Of a DNA stretch of 64,000 nucleotides, positions 53,488 through 62,084 are shown piece after piece (positions within the stretch are counted from its first letter, which is position 1; every line of letters starts with the position of its first letter). The position numbers were made by a program, and so were the translations under genes. A model generated the notes under the pieces. The model saw nothing but the letters and a program-made list of their open reading frames with translations. It ran no database searches and was not told the DNA's origin. Source of the stretch: Sphingobacterium yanglingense. GTDB taxonomy: Bacteria > Bacteroidota > Bacteroidia > Sphingobacteriales > Sphingobacteriaceae. The stretch covers positions 248,001 through 312,000 of the forward strand of contig NZ_SNYV01000014.1 of the NCBI RefSeq assembly GCF_004363245.1, read 5' to 3'.

Positions 53488-54174
53488 TTAAATGCTTACA
53501 TTGTCATGCATAGCGCCATCTTCTGTTTTAATAATGCGTGCAGGCATATTACGAATGATTTGATAATCATGCGTCGCCATAAGTACGGCTGTGCCAGAAG
53601 ATGCAATATCACGCAATAAAAGGACAATTTCTTCGGAAGTGGCAGGGTCAAGATTACCTGTTGGTTCATCGGCTAAGATAATTTCAGGATCATTGAGAAG
53701 GGCACGCGCAATAACTACACGTTGTTGTTCTCCACCAGATAGCTCATGTGGCATTTTTTTTAGCTTGGAACGAAGGCCAACTTTTTCCAATACATCGAGC
53801 ATTCTATTTTGTATAAGCCCTTTGTCTGTCCAGCCCGTTGCTTTTAGGGCGAACTCTAGATTTTTTTCTATAGTGCGGTCGTTCAACAAATGGAAGTCTT
53901 GAAAAACTATCCCTAATTTACGCCTTAGGAAAGGAACTTCGGATTCACGTAGTTTCTTAAGGTCAAAGCCAGCGACTAATCCTTCTCCATTAGAAATGTA
54001 GAGGTCACCATAGATGATTTTTAGTAAACTACTTTTTCCTGTTCCGGACTGACCTATTAGGTAGAGAAATTCTCCTTGCGCAATTTCTAGGTTAACATTG
54101 GATAAAACCAAATGCTTTTGTTGGTATATATCTACGTTTCTTAGTCTTATTACAGTATTTTGTGCCATCATCAA
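53488..54174 (-). CDS. ftsE: Cell-division ATP-binding protein FtsE
   Basis: ABC ATPase that with FtsX couples septal peptidoglycan hydrolysis to division. 228 residues: Walker A LIGQSGTGKSSLLK, Q-loop VFQDFHLL, signature LSGGEQQRVVIARALL, Walker B IILADEPTGNLDP and switch His MATHDYQII. FtsX is not adjacent. The gene overlaps a 67-codon gene by 4 bp at its start, so the two are coupled. The first three residues MMMAQ give alternative starts. Confidence 0.9.
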   Translation of the reverse strand: MMMAQNTVIRLRNVDIYQQKHLVLSNVNLEIAQGEFLYLIGQSGTGKSSLLKIIYGDLYISNGEGLVAGFDLKKLRESEVPFLRRKLGIVFQDFHLLNDRTIEKNLEFALKATGWTDKGLIQNRMLDVLEKVGLRSKLKKMPHELSGGEQQRVVIARALLNDPEIILADEPTGNLDPATSEEIVLLLRDIASSGTAVLMATHDYQIIRNMPARIIKTEDGAMHDNVSI

Positions 54175-54374
54175 AGTTCAATTTTCTTAATTTGACCAAA
54201 GGGTAGCTCGTTGACAATTTTCATGATCTGATCGGCCTTTCCACCTAACCCGATCTTGTCTAAAGATTTGTCTGGTCTATCTACTCGGAAATACGCTAGT
54301 AAAGTAAACGAATCGTCTCGCAATTGGACATAGTCTGGGATTTTAGCGACACCTTTTACTTTTATTACATACAT
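54171..54374 (-). CDS. Small conserved protein coupled to ftsE (67 aa)
   Basis: 67 residues, basic, predicted beta-rich: KGVAKIPDYVQLRDDSFTLLAYFRVDRPDKSLDKIGL then a helix KADQIMKIVNELPFGQIKKIEL. No membrane segment or known motif is present. Its stop overlaps the ftsE start by 4 bp, so translation is probably coupled and the product may act with FtsE. A CAAAGTTA element (-7 on the minus strand) ends 4 nt upstream of the ATG, raising the possibility of a leaderless mRNA. Confidence 0.75.
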   Translation of the reverse strand: MYVIKVKGVAKIPDYVQLRDDSFTLLAYFRVDRPDKSLDKIGLGGKADQIMKIVNELPFGQIKKIEL

Positions 54375-54409
54375 AAAACAAAGTTAATTTTTTTTTTCAA
54401 ATTAAAGAA

Positions 54410-55423
54410 TTATTGGTGCTGAACCAAAAAATCTATCGTGTTTATACCGTCTGCATAGTCGTCTAGTGCAGGTTGCTGACTCTTGCCCAATGAGAAATTA
54501 GGAGAAGTAATCTGTAAGCTTTGCTGAGATACTACACACTGAATACCTTCTTTTTGCTCGTCCAGCTTAGATTCCAGTTCTTTGATATCCGTATACTCTT
54601 CATAGAACAGGACGGCTAATGGAGAGGATAGGTTTGTGTCTTCTTTCAACAACAGAAAGCCATTGTCATAATGCTTGTCTTTGTTGATCAGATAAATAGA
54701 TTTATTATAATCGTAATTGTTGTTGTATTTGAAATGATCTCTTATCGGACTGAATTGTTCTATTGCTTCAAAAAAAGTTGCGATAGGGTAGTCTTTCGGA
54801 AAATATAGTTTGGATACTGATCGACAGCCTAATCCAAAATAATTGAAAATATCATGTCCGAGACCAACAAGTTCTTCTGTGCTTTCATCGCCTGTCAGGA
54901 CAGCAACAGAATTTCTGTTTTTTCGGATAATATGTGGCTTCTGACCAAAATAGTACTCAAAATAACGCGCCGAGTTGTTGGAGCCTGTGGCAATAATAAG
55001 ATCGAAATCCGTTAGTTTCTCCACTAGAGTGATCTTTTCGGCAAATAAGGGTTCTATTTGAATCAATCGTTCAATTATGAACTGGGTCAGGCCTGCATCG
55101 TCTGAAGATACCTTAATCTTTACATTGAAGCCCATGATTGCACTGCATAGTATATCATGAAAACCAACGAGTGGTAGATTACCTGCTAATACAAGACCAA
55201 CCGTTTTTTTGCTGTCTTCGGCAGGATATGGAGCAATCCAGGAACTTAGTTTTTCCAAGGTAAGATTATTGCCTATAGCCTGCATCTGAAGAAGGACATT
55301 GTCCATCGTGTACCATGGGTTTTTGTGGTGTAATTGTGCCACTAATTGTGTTGTCTCTTCACTCTGTGTAGACAACCATTCTCCTAATTTAGCAAAGGCT
55401 GCTATCCGTTCTTGCTTTGTCAA
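54410..55423 (-). CDS. Acyl-CoA reductase, LuxC-like
   Basis: 337 residues. The aldehyde-dehydrogenase-like fold carries the motifs KKTVGLVLAGNLPLVGFHDILCSAI, LIIATGSNNSARYFEYYFG, HIIRKNRNSVAVLTGDES and GLGCRSVSKLYFP with the catalytic Cys. The start is TTG at 55423, because the family N-terminus (MTKQERIAAFAKLGEWL) begins there and no ATG is near. Function is reduction of an acyl-CoA or acyl-ACP to aldehyde, but the substrate is unknown. It is divergent from a ferredoxin gene, an arrangement seen in other Bacteroidota. Confidence 0.87.
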   Translation of the reverse strand: MTKQERIAAFAKLGEWLSTQSEETTQLVAQLHHKNPWYTMDNVLLQMQAIGNNLTLEKLSSWIAPYPAEDSKKTVGLVLAGNLPLVGFHDILCSAIMGFNVKIKVSSDDAGLTQFIIERLIQIEPLFAEKITLVEKLTDFDLIIATGSNNSARYFEYYFGQKPHIIRKNRNSVAVLTGDESTEELVGLGHDIFNYFGLGCRSVSKLYFPKDYPIATFFEAIEQFSPIRDHFKYNNNYDYNKSIYLINKDKHYDNGFLLLKEDTNLSSPLAVLFYEEYTDIKELESKLDEQKEGIQCVVSQQSLQITSPNFSLGKSQQPALDDYADGINTIDFLVQHQ

Positions 55424-55512
55424 AATATATTATTTAGAATCGTTCTGATAAATTTTTGATTTATCTTTGTAATGTCAAATAATTGGATAAACGACTAAAG
55501 TTATATACTTTT

Positions 55513-55546
55513 TTTGTGCTAGTTATAAATCCAATATTTACCTTTG
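55513..55546 (+). promoter_or_regulatory. Promoter of the ferredoxin gene
   Basis: TTTG (55513-55516) and TACCTTTG (55539-55546) are 22 bp apart. The start near 55552 leaves a leader of about 37 nt before the ferredoxin ATG. Confidence 0.7.
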
Positions 55547-55588
55547 GCGTACAAAATTAGTTTATTTATTATAATTGTGAGGTTATAA

Positions 55589-55939
55589 ATGGCGATAAAA
55601 ATTACAGATGAATGTATTAATTGCGGCGCATGTGAACCAGAATGCCCCAATAATGCGATATATGATGCAGGTGTGCCTTGGAAATTTGCTGATGGCACGG
55701 CCTTGGATGGTGTAATAGACTTCGGAGATGGGGTGACAATTGATGCAGGAGCATCACAAGATGCTATTTCAGATGAGGTATATTATATCGTGTCTGATAA
55801 GTGTACTGAATGTGTTGGTTTTCATGATGAGCCTCAATGTGCGGCTGTATGTCCGGTAGACTGTTGTGTGGAGGATGAAGATGTAGTTGAATCAGAAGAA
55901 GAACTGTTGGCGAAAAAAGCGTGGCTACACGCTGAATAG
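55589..55939 (+). CDS. 2[4Fe-4S] ferredoxin
   Basis: 116 residues. The N-terminal cluster motif is CINCGACEPECP, with CxxCxxCxxxCP spacing; the second set is CTECVGFHDEPQCAAVCPVDCC, with a longer loop between the second and third Cys, as in Alvin-type ferredoxins. A long acidic linker lies between the halves. It carries low-potential electrons in the cytosol. The divergent acyl-CoA reductase is a likely but unproven partner. It has its own promoter and a terminator, so it is monocistronic. Confidence 0.94.
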   Translation: MAIKITDECINCGACEPECPNNAIYDAGVPWKFADGTALDGVIDFGDGVTIDAGASQDAISDEVYYIVSDKCTECVGFHDEPQCAAVCPVDCCVEDEDVVESEEELLAKKAWLHAE

Positions 55940-55967
55940 TCATATAGAATAGTAAAGATCTATTGAA

Positions 55968-55994
55968 GGCACGACTATGCAGTCGTGCTTTTTT
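55968..55994 (+). terminator. Terminator of the ferredoxin gene
   Basis: GCACGACT and AGTCGTGC form a perfect 8-bp stem with a short loop, followed by a run of six T. Confidence 0.88.
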
Positions 55995-56017
55995 GTTTGC
56001 TTTATACTTAAAAAGTG

Positions 56018-56048
56018 TTTGCTAAACCTACCTATTTTTTTATTTTTG
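56018..56048 (+). promoter_or_regulatory. Promoter of the dicarboxylate symporter gene
   Basis: TTTG (56018-56021) and TATTTTTG (56041-56048) are 19 bp apart. The start near 56054 leaves a leader of about 34 nt. Confidence 0.78.
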
Positions 56049-56087
56049 CTGTAATCATAAATTATGTAATCTTAAAATCAGTAATAG

Positions 56088-57533
56088 ATGTCAAAAAAGA
56101 AAGTAGGTTTTGTAACGCTAGTTACAATAACTATTGCGATAATTATAACCCTTTTCTACGAGTTTGATTTGTTTGGCGTTTCGCCTGGGGTCATGAAAGG
56201 TGTGCGTTGGCTTACAGCTTTGGTGTTGATCTTAAATGCCTTGGTTAGAAAGAATCTGACTACTTGGATAATGACCTGTTTAGTACTAGGGGTTTTTGTG
56301 GGGTTAGATTTTCCGGATCTAGCTATAGCTATGCATCCACTGAGTCAGGGATTTATTAAATTAGTAAAGACGATTGTCGGACCTATTTTATTTGCAACAC
56401 TGGTATTTGGAATTGCTGGACATTCTGACTTAAAATCTGTGGGACGTATGGCGTGGAAATCCATGTTGTACTTTTTCTGTGCGACGACCTGTGCTATCTT
56501 TATCGGTCTAGCAGTGATCAATATTACAAAGGCAGGAGTAGGGGTCGATATAGAACATATGCCCCATGAAGAGTTGCCTACAACCTCTGCTGTGAGTGTC
56601 GCTGATCAAAAGATGTTGGATCACATTGCTAAGGAAGTGCATGGAGTTTATAAGTTCAACGCTTTCATTCGGGATACCTTTCCCGAAAATATCGTAAAAT
56701 CGGTGTATGAGAACAAAGTCTTACAGATCGTTATTTTTGGTGTTTTGTTCGGGATTGGATTGGCAATGGTCCCCGAAAAGAAACGAAAGCCCCTGGTGGA
56801 TTTTACGGAGAGTCTCTCAGAGGCTATGTTTAAATTCACAAACCTTGTAATGCTCTTTGCACCAATCGGTGTTGGAGCGGCTATGGCGTATACGGTGGGC
56901 CATCTAGGGGTCGATATCCTAAAGAATCTCTTTATGCTGTTGATGAGTCTTTATATTGCTTTAATTGCTTTCTTGTTGCTTGTGCTATTCCCTGTTGCAT
57001 TATACCTGAAGGTACCTGTAAAGCAATTTATAAATGCGATCAAAGAACCGGTGTCTATCGCATTTGCGACGACAAGTTCTGATGCGGCTTTGCCAAAGGC
57101 GATGGAAAACATGGAGAAATTTGGTGTTCCACGTAAGATCGTATCATTTGTGATTCCGACAGGATATAGTTTTAATTTAGATGGAACATCACTTTACTTG
57201 TCGTTGGCCTCTATATTTGTTGCCCAGGCCGCGGGGATAGAGTTAAGTATAGGGCAGCAGCTATTGATTGCTTTTACATTGATGATTACTTCAAAAGGTG
57301 TAGCAGCGGTTCCTCGGGCATCACTGATTGTTTTAATAGCGACAGCAGATCAGTTTGGCTTACCTACATTCGTTATAGCAGCTATTCTTGGTATAGACGA
57401 GCTGATGGACATGGCGCGTACTTCTGTAAATGTGATCGGCAACTGCTTGGCTACGGTCGTGGTTGCTAAATGGGAAGGTGAGTTTGATGAATCAGCTGCA
57501 GAAAATCCGAATTTTCTAGAAGTGGAAAAATAG
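56088..57533 (+). CDS. Dicarboxylate/amino acid:cation symporter (DAACS family)
   Basis: 481 residues, eight or more membrane helices. Family marks are LSQGFIKLVKTIVGPILFATLVFGIAGH, the serine-rich re-entrant loop SIAFATTSSDAALPKAMENM and the transport motif FVIPTGYSFNLDGTSLY, then the second loop with SKGVAAVPRASLIVL and DELMDMARTSVNVIGNC. These residues bind Na+ and the acidic substrate. It probably imports glutamate, aspartate or a C4-dicarboxylate. The C-terminus has an acidic tail (FDESAAENPNFLEVEK). It is monocistronic with promoter and terminator. Confidence 0.93.
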   Translation: MSKKKVGFVTLVTITIAIIITLFYEFDLFGVSPGVMKGVRWLTALVLILNALVRKNLTTWIMTCLVLGVFVGLDFPDLAIAMHPLSQGFIKLVKTIVGPILFATLVFGIAGHSDLKSVGRMAWKSMLYFFCATTCAIFIGLAVINITKAGVGVDIEHMPHEELPTTSAVSVADQKMLDHIAKEVHGVYKFNAFIRDTFPENIVKSVYENKVLQIVIFGVLFGIGLAMVPEKKRKPLVDFTESLSEAMFKFTNLVMLFAPIGVGAAMAYTVGHLGVDILKNLFMLLMSLYIALIAFLLLVLFPVALYLKVPVKQFINAIKEPVSIAFATTSSDAALPKAMENMEKFGVPRKIVSFVIPTGYSFNLDGTSLYLSLASIFVAQAAGIELSIGQQLLIAFTLMITSKGVAAVPRASLIVLIATADQFGLPTFVIAAILGIDELMDMARTSVNVIGNCLATVVVAKWEGEFDESAAENPNFLEVEK

Positions 57534-57552
57534 TATTATTATATAGTTTCTT

Positions 57553-57602
57553 GTGAAACCGCTAAATTATTCCAGACAGGATATGATTTGGCGGTTTTTA
57601 TA
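57553..57602 (+). terminator. Terminator of the symporter gene
   Basis: AAACCGCTAAAT and ATTTGGCGGTTT form a 12-bp stem with one G-U pair and a T-run, 20 bp after the stop codon. Confidence 0.75.
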
Positions 57603-57688
57603 TTTATAGGCTTTGTGCTGAATACATAGAATGTTGTTTTTTTACCAATATACTTTTAATAGATAGCTGTTTTTTATATCTTTCTAAA

Positions 57689-58999
57689 ATGAAAAGATAC
57701 TTCTCTTATTATTTACTGCTAATTTTTTCGTTTTCTGTTGGATTAGTCGGAGCTCAGGATTTTTCGACTCTAGAGGAGCAATTTGCGAAATCGTCTATTT
57801 TGCCCAAGCATCATTTTGGATTTAGTCTTTATGATTTGGATAGTAATAAGTTTGTTTTTGGAAAGCAAGAAGACCAGCATTTTGTGCCGGCCTCCAATAC
57901 GAAGGTATTTACTTTGTTCGCTTCTTTGAAAATAATAGGGGATTCTATTCCTGGTATTCAATATGTTGAACGAGGCGATTCTCTGATTTTTTGGGGGACG
58001 GGAGACCCTACATTCCTGCATCCTAAATTAGATAGTAGGCGGGTTTATAATTTTTTGTGTTCTTCCGATAAAAAGCTTTTCTATGTTCCTCAACATTCTT
58101 CTGAACCTGCCTATCGAGAGGGGTGGGCAATTGAAGACTATGCTTATGACTATCAACCAGAAATAAGTAGCTTTCCGATATATGGTAACCTAGTCCGGTT
58201 TAGCGCAAGCGGAAAGGGGATTGTCGCTGTGCCGAGTTATTTTGATCGTGAAATCGGTATCAGTGAAAGATCAAGTAAGTACTTTTCAGTAAAGAGGGCC
58301 TTGAATTCGAATAAATTTGATATGAGTTCTGTAAATGTGCCGTCAGGCTATCGGACAAGTAGACCTTTTATATGGTCGGATAGCCTACTGGTGAAATTAT
58401 TGCAGGATACATTACACAGAGAGGTACAATCCTTAGTAGATTATAAGAAGCCGCTAGATATACAGACATTATATTCTGTGCCGCGTAATCTTATTTTACG
58501 GGAAATGATGTTGCCGAGCGACAATTTTCTAGCTGAGCATCTTACTATGGTGTCTTCTGATCTTCGTTATCAGGGATTCTATACGGATTCTTTACGTTCT
58601 GAAATCCATAAAGCATATTACGGTGGATTTTTGGATAGCATTGAACTACGTGATGGTAGTGGACTATCTACCTATAATAGGGTGTCCCCCCGAAGCCTGA
58701 TTCAGGTGCTGTTGGAGATAAAAAAGTTAATTCCTGATGACAATCAACGCTATCTTTATTTTCCGGCAGGGGGTGTAGATGGGACCTTAAAAAATGCTTA
58801 TGCGTTAGATCAGGGAGTTCCTTTTGTATGGGCCAAAACAGGTACAATACACGCTGTGCACTGTCAGTCAGGCTACCTTGTTACGAGAACAGGAAGACGT
58901 TATGCATTTTCTTTTTTAAACAATAACTTCATGACCAGTACTTCTAATGTCCGAAAGGAGATGGTACGGATTATGACCTTTATTCGACAGAATTATTAA
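57689..58999 (+). CDS. dacB: D-alanyl-D-alanine carboxypeptidase/endopeptidase (PBP4, S13)
   Basis: Penicillin-binding protein of the PBP4 class that removes the terminal D-Ala of pentapeptides or cuts cross-links in the periplasm. 436 residues with a signal peptide ending VGAQD. The three active-site boxes are present: SxxK as ASNTKVF (about residue 70), SxN as LPSDNFLAEHL, and KTG as VWAKTGTIHAVH. DacB-type proteins carry an insertion between the SxxK and SxN boxes, and a long spacing is seen here. It is monocistronic by position. Confidence 0.93.
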   Translation: MKRYFSYYLLLIFSFSVGLVGAQDFSTLEEQFAKSSILPKHHFGFSLYDLDSNKFVFGKQEDQHFVPASNTKVFTLFASLKIIGDSIPGIQYVERGDSLIFWGTGDPTFLHPKLDSRRVYNFLCSSDKKLFYVPQHSSEPAYREGWAIEDYAYDYQPEISSFPIYGNLVRFSASGKGIVAVPSYFDREIGISERSSKYFSVKRALNSNKFDMSSVNVPSGYRTSRPFIWSDSLLVKLLQDTLHREVQSLVDYKKPLDIQTLYSVPRNLILREMMLPSDNFLAEHLTMVSSDLRYQGFYTDSLRSEIHKAYYGGFLDSIELRDGSGLSTYNRVSPRSLIQVLLEIKKLIPDDNQRYLYFPAGGVDGTLKNAYALDQGVPFVWAKTGTIHAVHCQSGYLVTRTGRRYAFSFLNNNFMTSTSNVRKEMVRIMTFIRQNY

Positions 59000-59041
59000 T
59001 TATGTCTTAACAATTGGTATATTCGCTATTCAATTTTTAAT

Positions 59042-60364
59042 ATGCAAGATTTTAGAAAGAATGACAAGAGGATGATTCGTTCCTGGGCCATGTTTGATTG
59101 GGCGAACTCTGCTTATAACCTTGTTATTACCTCCACCATCTTTCCTATTTATTATATTGCGATTACAACTTCAAAGTCTGGTGGTGATGATTGGGTGAGT
59201 TTCTTCGGATTTGAGGTCATAAACACTGTATTGTCTAACTACGCTCTTGCCCTTGCCTATCTTATTATGGTTTTGGCTTTGCCTTTTCTCTCTGCATATG
59301 CGGATGCTAACGGAAGGAAAATGCAGGTTATGAAAACCTTTACCTATATCGGAGCATTAGCCTGTATGGGATTGTTCTTTTTTAAGCTGGATACCCTTGA
59401 ACTGGGAATAGTATGTTTTACACTGGCTGCCATGGGGTATATAGGGGGGGTAGCGATTAATAATTCCTACTTACCGATTATTGCTACCCCCGACCGACAG
59501 GATGCTGTGAGCGCCAAGGGGTTCGCATATGGTTATGTCGGCTGTGTGACTATACAGATTATCTGTTTTGTATTTGTTCTAAAACCCGATTGGTTTGGAA
59601 TTGTGGACAGGTCTTTTCCGGCCCGTCTTTCTTTCTTATTGGTAGGGGTATGGTGGTTGGGTTTTTCTATGATTCCTTTTCGTGTGCTACCCAATAATCA
59701 ACCATCAGAGCATGCTTTTGGGAAAAGGCTTTTTGAAAGGGTATCCACTGAGTTTCGAAGTGTTTGGCAACAGATCAGCCAAAATAAGGCTGTTAAGAGA
59801 TTTTTGCCGGCTTATTTCTTTAACTCAGTAGGTGTGCAGACGATAATGGTGGTGGCGACGATGTTTGGACAGAAAGAGCTTGACCTAGAGCAAGAGTCAC
59901 TTATTATTACTATTATTTTGATTCAACTAGTAGCAATTATTGGCGCTTATCTAATGTCTTATCTTGCAAAATACTACGGGAATATTAAGGTTTTAATGCT
60001 GGTTACTTTATTGTGGGTAGGAATCTGTGTGTCGGCATATTATCTGAATAGTGAAATGCAGTTTTATGGTTTAGCATTTATGGTGGGGTTGTTGATGGGA
60101 GGAATACAATCATTATCGAGATCTACCTATTCAAAGCTTTTGCCCGAAGATATTGAGGATACAACCTCATTTTTTAGCTTTTATGATATTACAGAAAAGC
60201 TGGCGATTGTCGTTGGACTGTTCCTCTTCGGTCTAATAGAGCAGATAACTCATAATATCAGGTATTCAGCACTTTCATTGTCAGTATTCTTTATCTTTGG
60301 GTTTCTGTTGCTAATCAGAGCATTGAGGTACAATACATATTTAAAACAAGTCTCTAATGGATAA
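59042..60364 (+). CDS. MFS transporter, UMF1 family
   Basis: 440 residues, 12 predicted membrane helices. The N-terminus RKNDKRMIRSWAMFDWANSAYNLVITSTIFPIYY is the UMF1 signature. Later blocks are PFLSAYADANGRKMQVM, INNSYLPIIA and GGIQSLSRSTYSKLLPEDIEDTTSFFSFYDITEKLA, shared with Atg22-like exporters. Amino-acid or small-solute efflux is likely. It overlaps the LutA-like gene downstream by 8 bp, so the two are translationally coupled. Confidence 0.9.
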   Translation: MQDFRKNDKRMIRSWAMFDWANSAYNLVITSTIFPIYYIAITTSKSGGDDWVSFFGFEVINTVLSNYALALAYLIMVLALPFLSAYADANGRKMQVMKTFTYIGALACMGLFFFKLDTLELGIVCFTLAAMGYIGGVAINNSYLPIIATPDRQDAVSAKGFAYGYVGCVTIQIICFVFVLKPDWFGIVDRSFPARLSFLLVGVWWLGFSMIPFRVLPNNQPSEHAFGKRLFERVSTEFRSVWQQISQNKAVKRFLPAYFFNSVGVQTIMVVATMFGQKELDLEQESLIITIILIQLVAIIGAYLMSYLAKYYGNIKVLMLVTLLWVGICVSAYYLNSEMQFYGLAFMVGLLMGGIQSLSRSTYSKLLPEDIEDTTSFFSFYDITEKLAIVVGLFLFGLIEQITHNIRYSALSLSVFFIFGFLLLIRALRYNTYLKQVSNG

Positions 60365-61091
60365 GAAAGTCGAGTTGTTTGTTCCTTGTTTTATAGATCA
60401 GTTATATCCTGATACGGCGTTTAATACGATACAATTGTTGGAACGTGTCGGTTGTGAGGTTATCTATAATAGCGAACAAACGTGTTGTGGACAGCCTGCT
60501 TATAATGCAGGTTTTTGGGACGAAGCTAAGGAAGTGGGAAGCAATTTTCTGAAGAAATTTACGGAGGAAAATTATATTGTAGCCCCCTCGGCATCTTGTG
60601 TCGGAATGTTAAAAAAGGGGTATAATGACTTATTTACTAATTCAATCGAACATAATCGATGCCGGAATATTCAGCGACATGTATACGAAATTTCCGATTT
60701 TTTAGTTAATGTGATTAAAAGGGACTATTTTGGTGCTGAATTAGTTGGGACGGCGGTGTATCATGATTCCTGTTCGGCACTAAGAGACTGTGGGATAAAA
60801 GAAGAACCTAGAAAATTACTGGCTCAGGTAGGTGGATTAGAATTGGTGGAGATGAAAGGGCAGGAAACCTGTTGTGGTTTCGGCGGTACTTTTGCGGTTA
60901 AGTTTGAAGGTATTTCTACGGCAATGGCTGAGCAAAAGGTTCAGAATGCACAGGCTGTGAATGCAGATTATATTATTTCAACGGATGCATCCTGTTTGTT
61001 GCAGCTTCAGGCTTATATTGATAAACATCATATTCCGATCAAAACTATGCATCTTGTAGATGTATTGACCTCGGGATGGGCAAACATATAG
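60357..61091 (+). CDS. LutA/YkgE-type (Fe-S)-binding protein
   Basis: 244 residues with two cysteine-rich domains. The first has VPCFIDQLYPD and CEVIYNSEQTCCGQPAYNAGF, the second has AVYHDSCSALRDCGIKEEPRKLL and ETCCGFGGTFAVKF, the CCG motifs of this family. In lactate utilisation operons LutA acts with LutB and LutC, but neither is next to it here. Its start overlaps the upstream UMF1 MFS gene by 8 bp. A 9-bp AATATCCAT/ATGGATATT inverted repeat (61092-61144) follows the stop codon. The physiological substrate is uncertain. Confidence 0.9.
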   Translation: MDKKVELFVPCFIDQLYPDTAFNTIQLLERVGCEVIYNSEQTCCGQPAYNAGFWDEAKEVGSNFLKKFTEENYIVAPSASCVGMLKKGYNDLFTNSIEHNRCRNIQRHVYEISDFLVNVIKRDYFGAELVGTAVYHDSCSALRDCGIKEEPRKLLAQVGGLELVEMKGQETCCGFGGTFAVKFEGISTAMAEQKVQNAQAVNADYIISTDASCLLQLQAYIDKHHIPIKTMHLVDVLTSGWANI

Positions 61092-61202
61092 AATATCCAT
61101 GTAGTATAGTCTGTAAAAATAGGTGGGAATTTAATATGGATATTAATTTAATAGGAGTATTAAAAGATAAATAATTTATATTTCAATCTAAACAAACTAA
61201 AA

Positions 61203-62081
61203 ATGAATTCAAGAAGAGATTTTATTAGAACTTTGGGGCTAGCTACAGCAGGATTGGCCATGGCACCGAATTTGGACCTTTTTGCAGGCAAGAAGAAATG
61301 GTTTGATATTTCACTTGCGGAGTGGTCTTTACATCGTACAATTAATAAGGGAGAACTTAAGAATATTGATTTTCCGGAGTTTGCAGCAAAGAAGTTTGGT
61401 ATATATGGTGTAGAGTATGTCAATCAGTTTTTTAAAGATAAAGCTAAGGATATGACGTATTTGAAGGATCTAAACGATAGGGCTAAAAGTAATGGTGTGA
61501 CGAATGTTTTGATTATGGTGGATGGTGAAGGTGAGCTGGCTGGAGCAGACGAGAGTAAACGCAAGCAAGCTGTTGAAAATCATTACAAATGGATTGATGC
61601 AGCGCATTTCTTAGGCTGCAAGTCAATACGTGTGAATGCTGCAGGTAAAGGATCTAAGGAGGAAATGAAGGAGCGAATGGTGGAGAGTTTGTCTACACTA
61701 GCGGATTATGGTAAAAAGGCTAAAATCAATGTAGTTGTAGAAAATCATGGTGGAACTTCTTCATTAGGCGACTGGTTGTCGGATGTGTTAAAGACTGTAG
61801 GCAAGAAGAATTGTGGTTCCTTACCTGATTTTGGAAATTTCTATGAGTATGACCGTTACCAAGGGGTAATTGATTTAATGCCCTATGCAAAGGGAGTGAG
61901 TGCTAAATCTAATGTTTTCGACAAAAATGGAAATGAAGCTGTAATTGATTATGCGAAAATGATGGATATTGTCAAAAAAGCAGGGTATAAAGGATATGTT
62001 GGTATCGAGTATGAAGGCAGTGAACTTAGTGAGATTGATGGTATTTTAGCGACAAAGGCTTTATTAGAGCGTTTTCAATAA
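61203..62081 (+). CDS. Tat-exported sugar phosphate isomerase/epimerase-like protein
   Basis: 292 residues. The N-terminus MNSRRDFIRTLGLATAGLAM is a Tat signal with a clear twin-arginine box (SRRDFIR), so it is likely exported folded to the periplasm. The rest is a TIM barrel: VEYVNQFF, VLIMVDGEGEL, SIRVNAAG, VVVENHGGTSS with the metal-binding Glu and His, GSLPDFGNF, and GYVGIEYEGSEL. Xylose-isomerase-like family; activity on a periplasmic sugar is inferred. The next gene begins 3 bp after the stop. Confidence 0.88.
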   Translation: MNSRRDFIRTLGLATAGLAMAPNLDLFAGKKKWFDISLAEWSLHRTINKGELKNIDFPEFAAKKFGIYGVEYVNQFFKDKAKDMTYLKDLNDRAKSNGVTNVLIMVDGEGELAGADESKRKQAVENHYKWIDAAHFLGCKSIRVNAAGKGSKEEMKERMVESLSTLADYGKKAKINVVVENHGGTSSLGDWLSDVLKTVGKKNCGSLPDFGNFYEYDRYQGVIDLMPYAKGVSAKSNVFDKNGNEAVIDYAKMMDIVKKAGYKGYVGIEYEGSELSEIDGILATKALLERFQ

Positions 62082-62084
62082 GCT

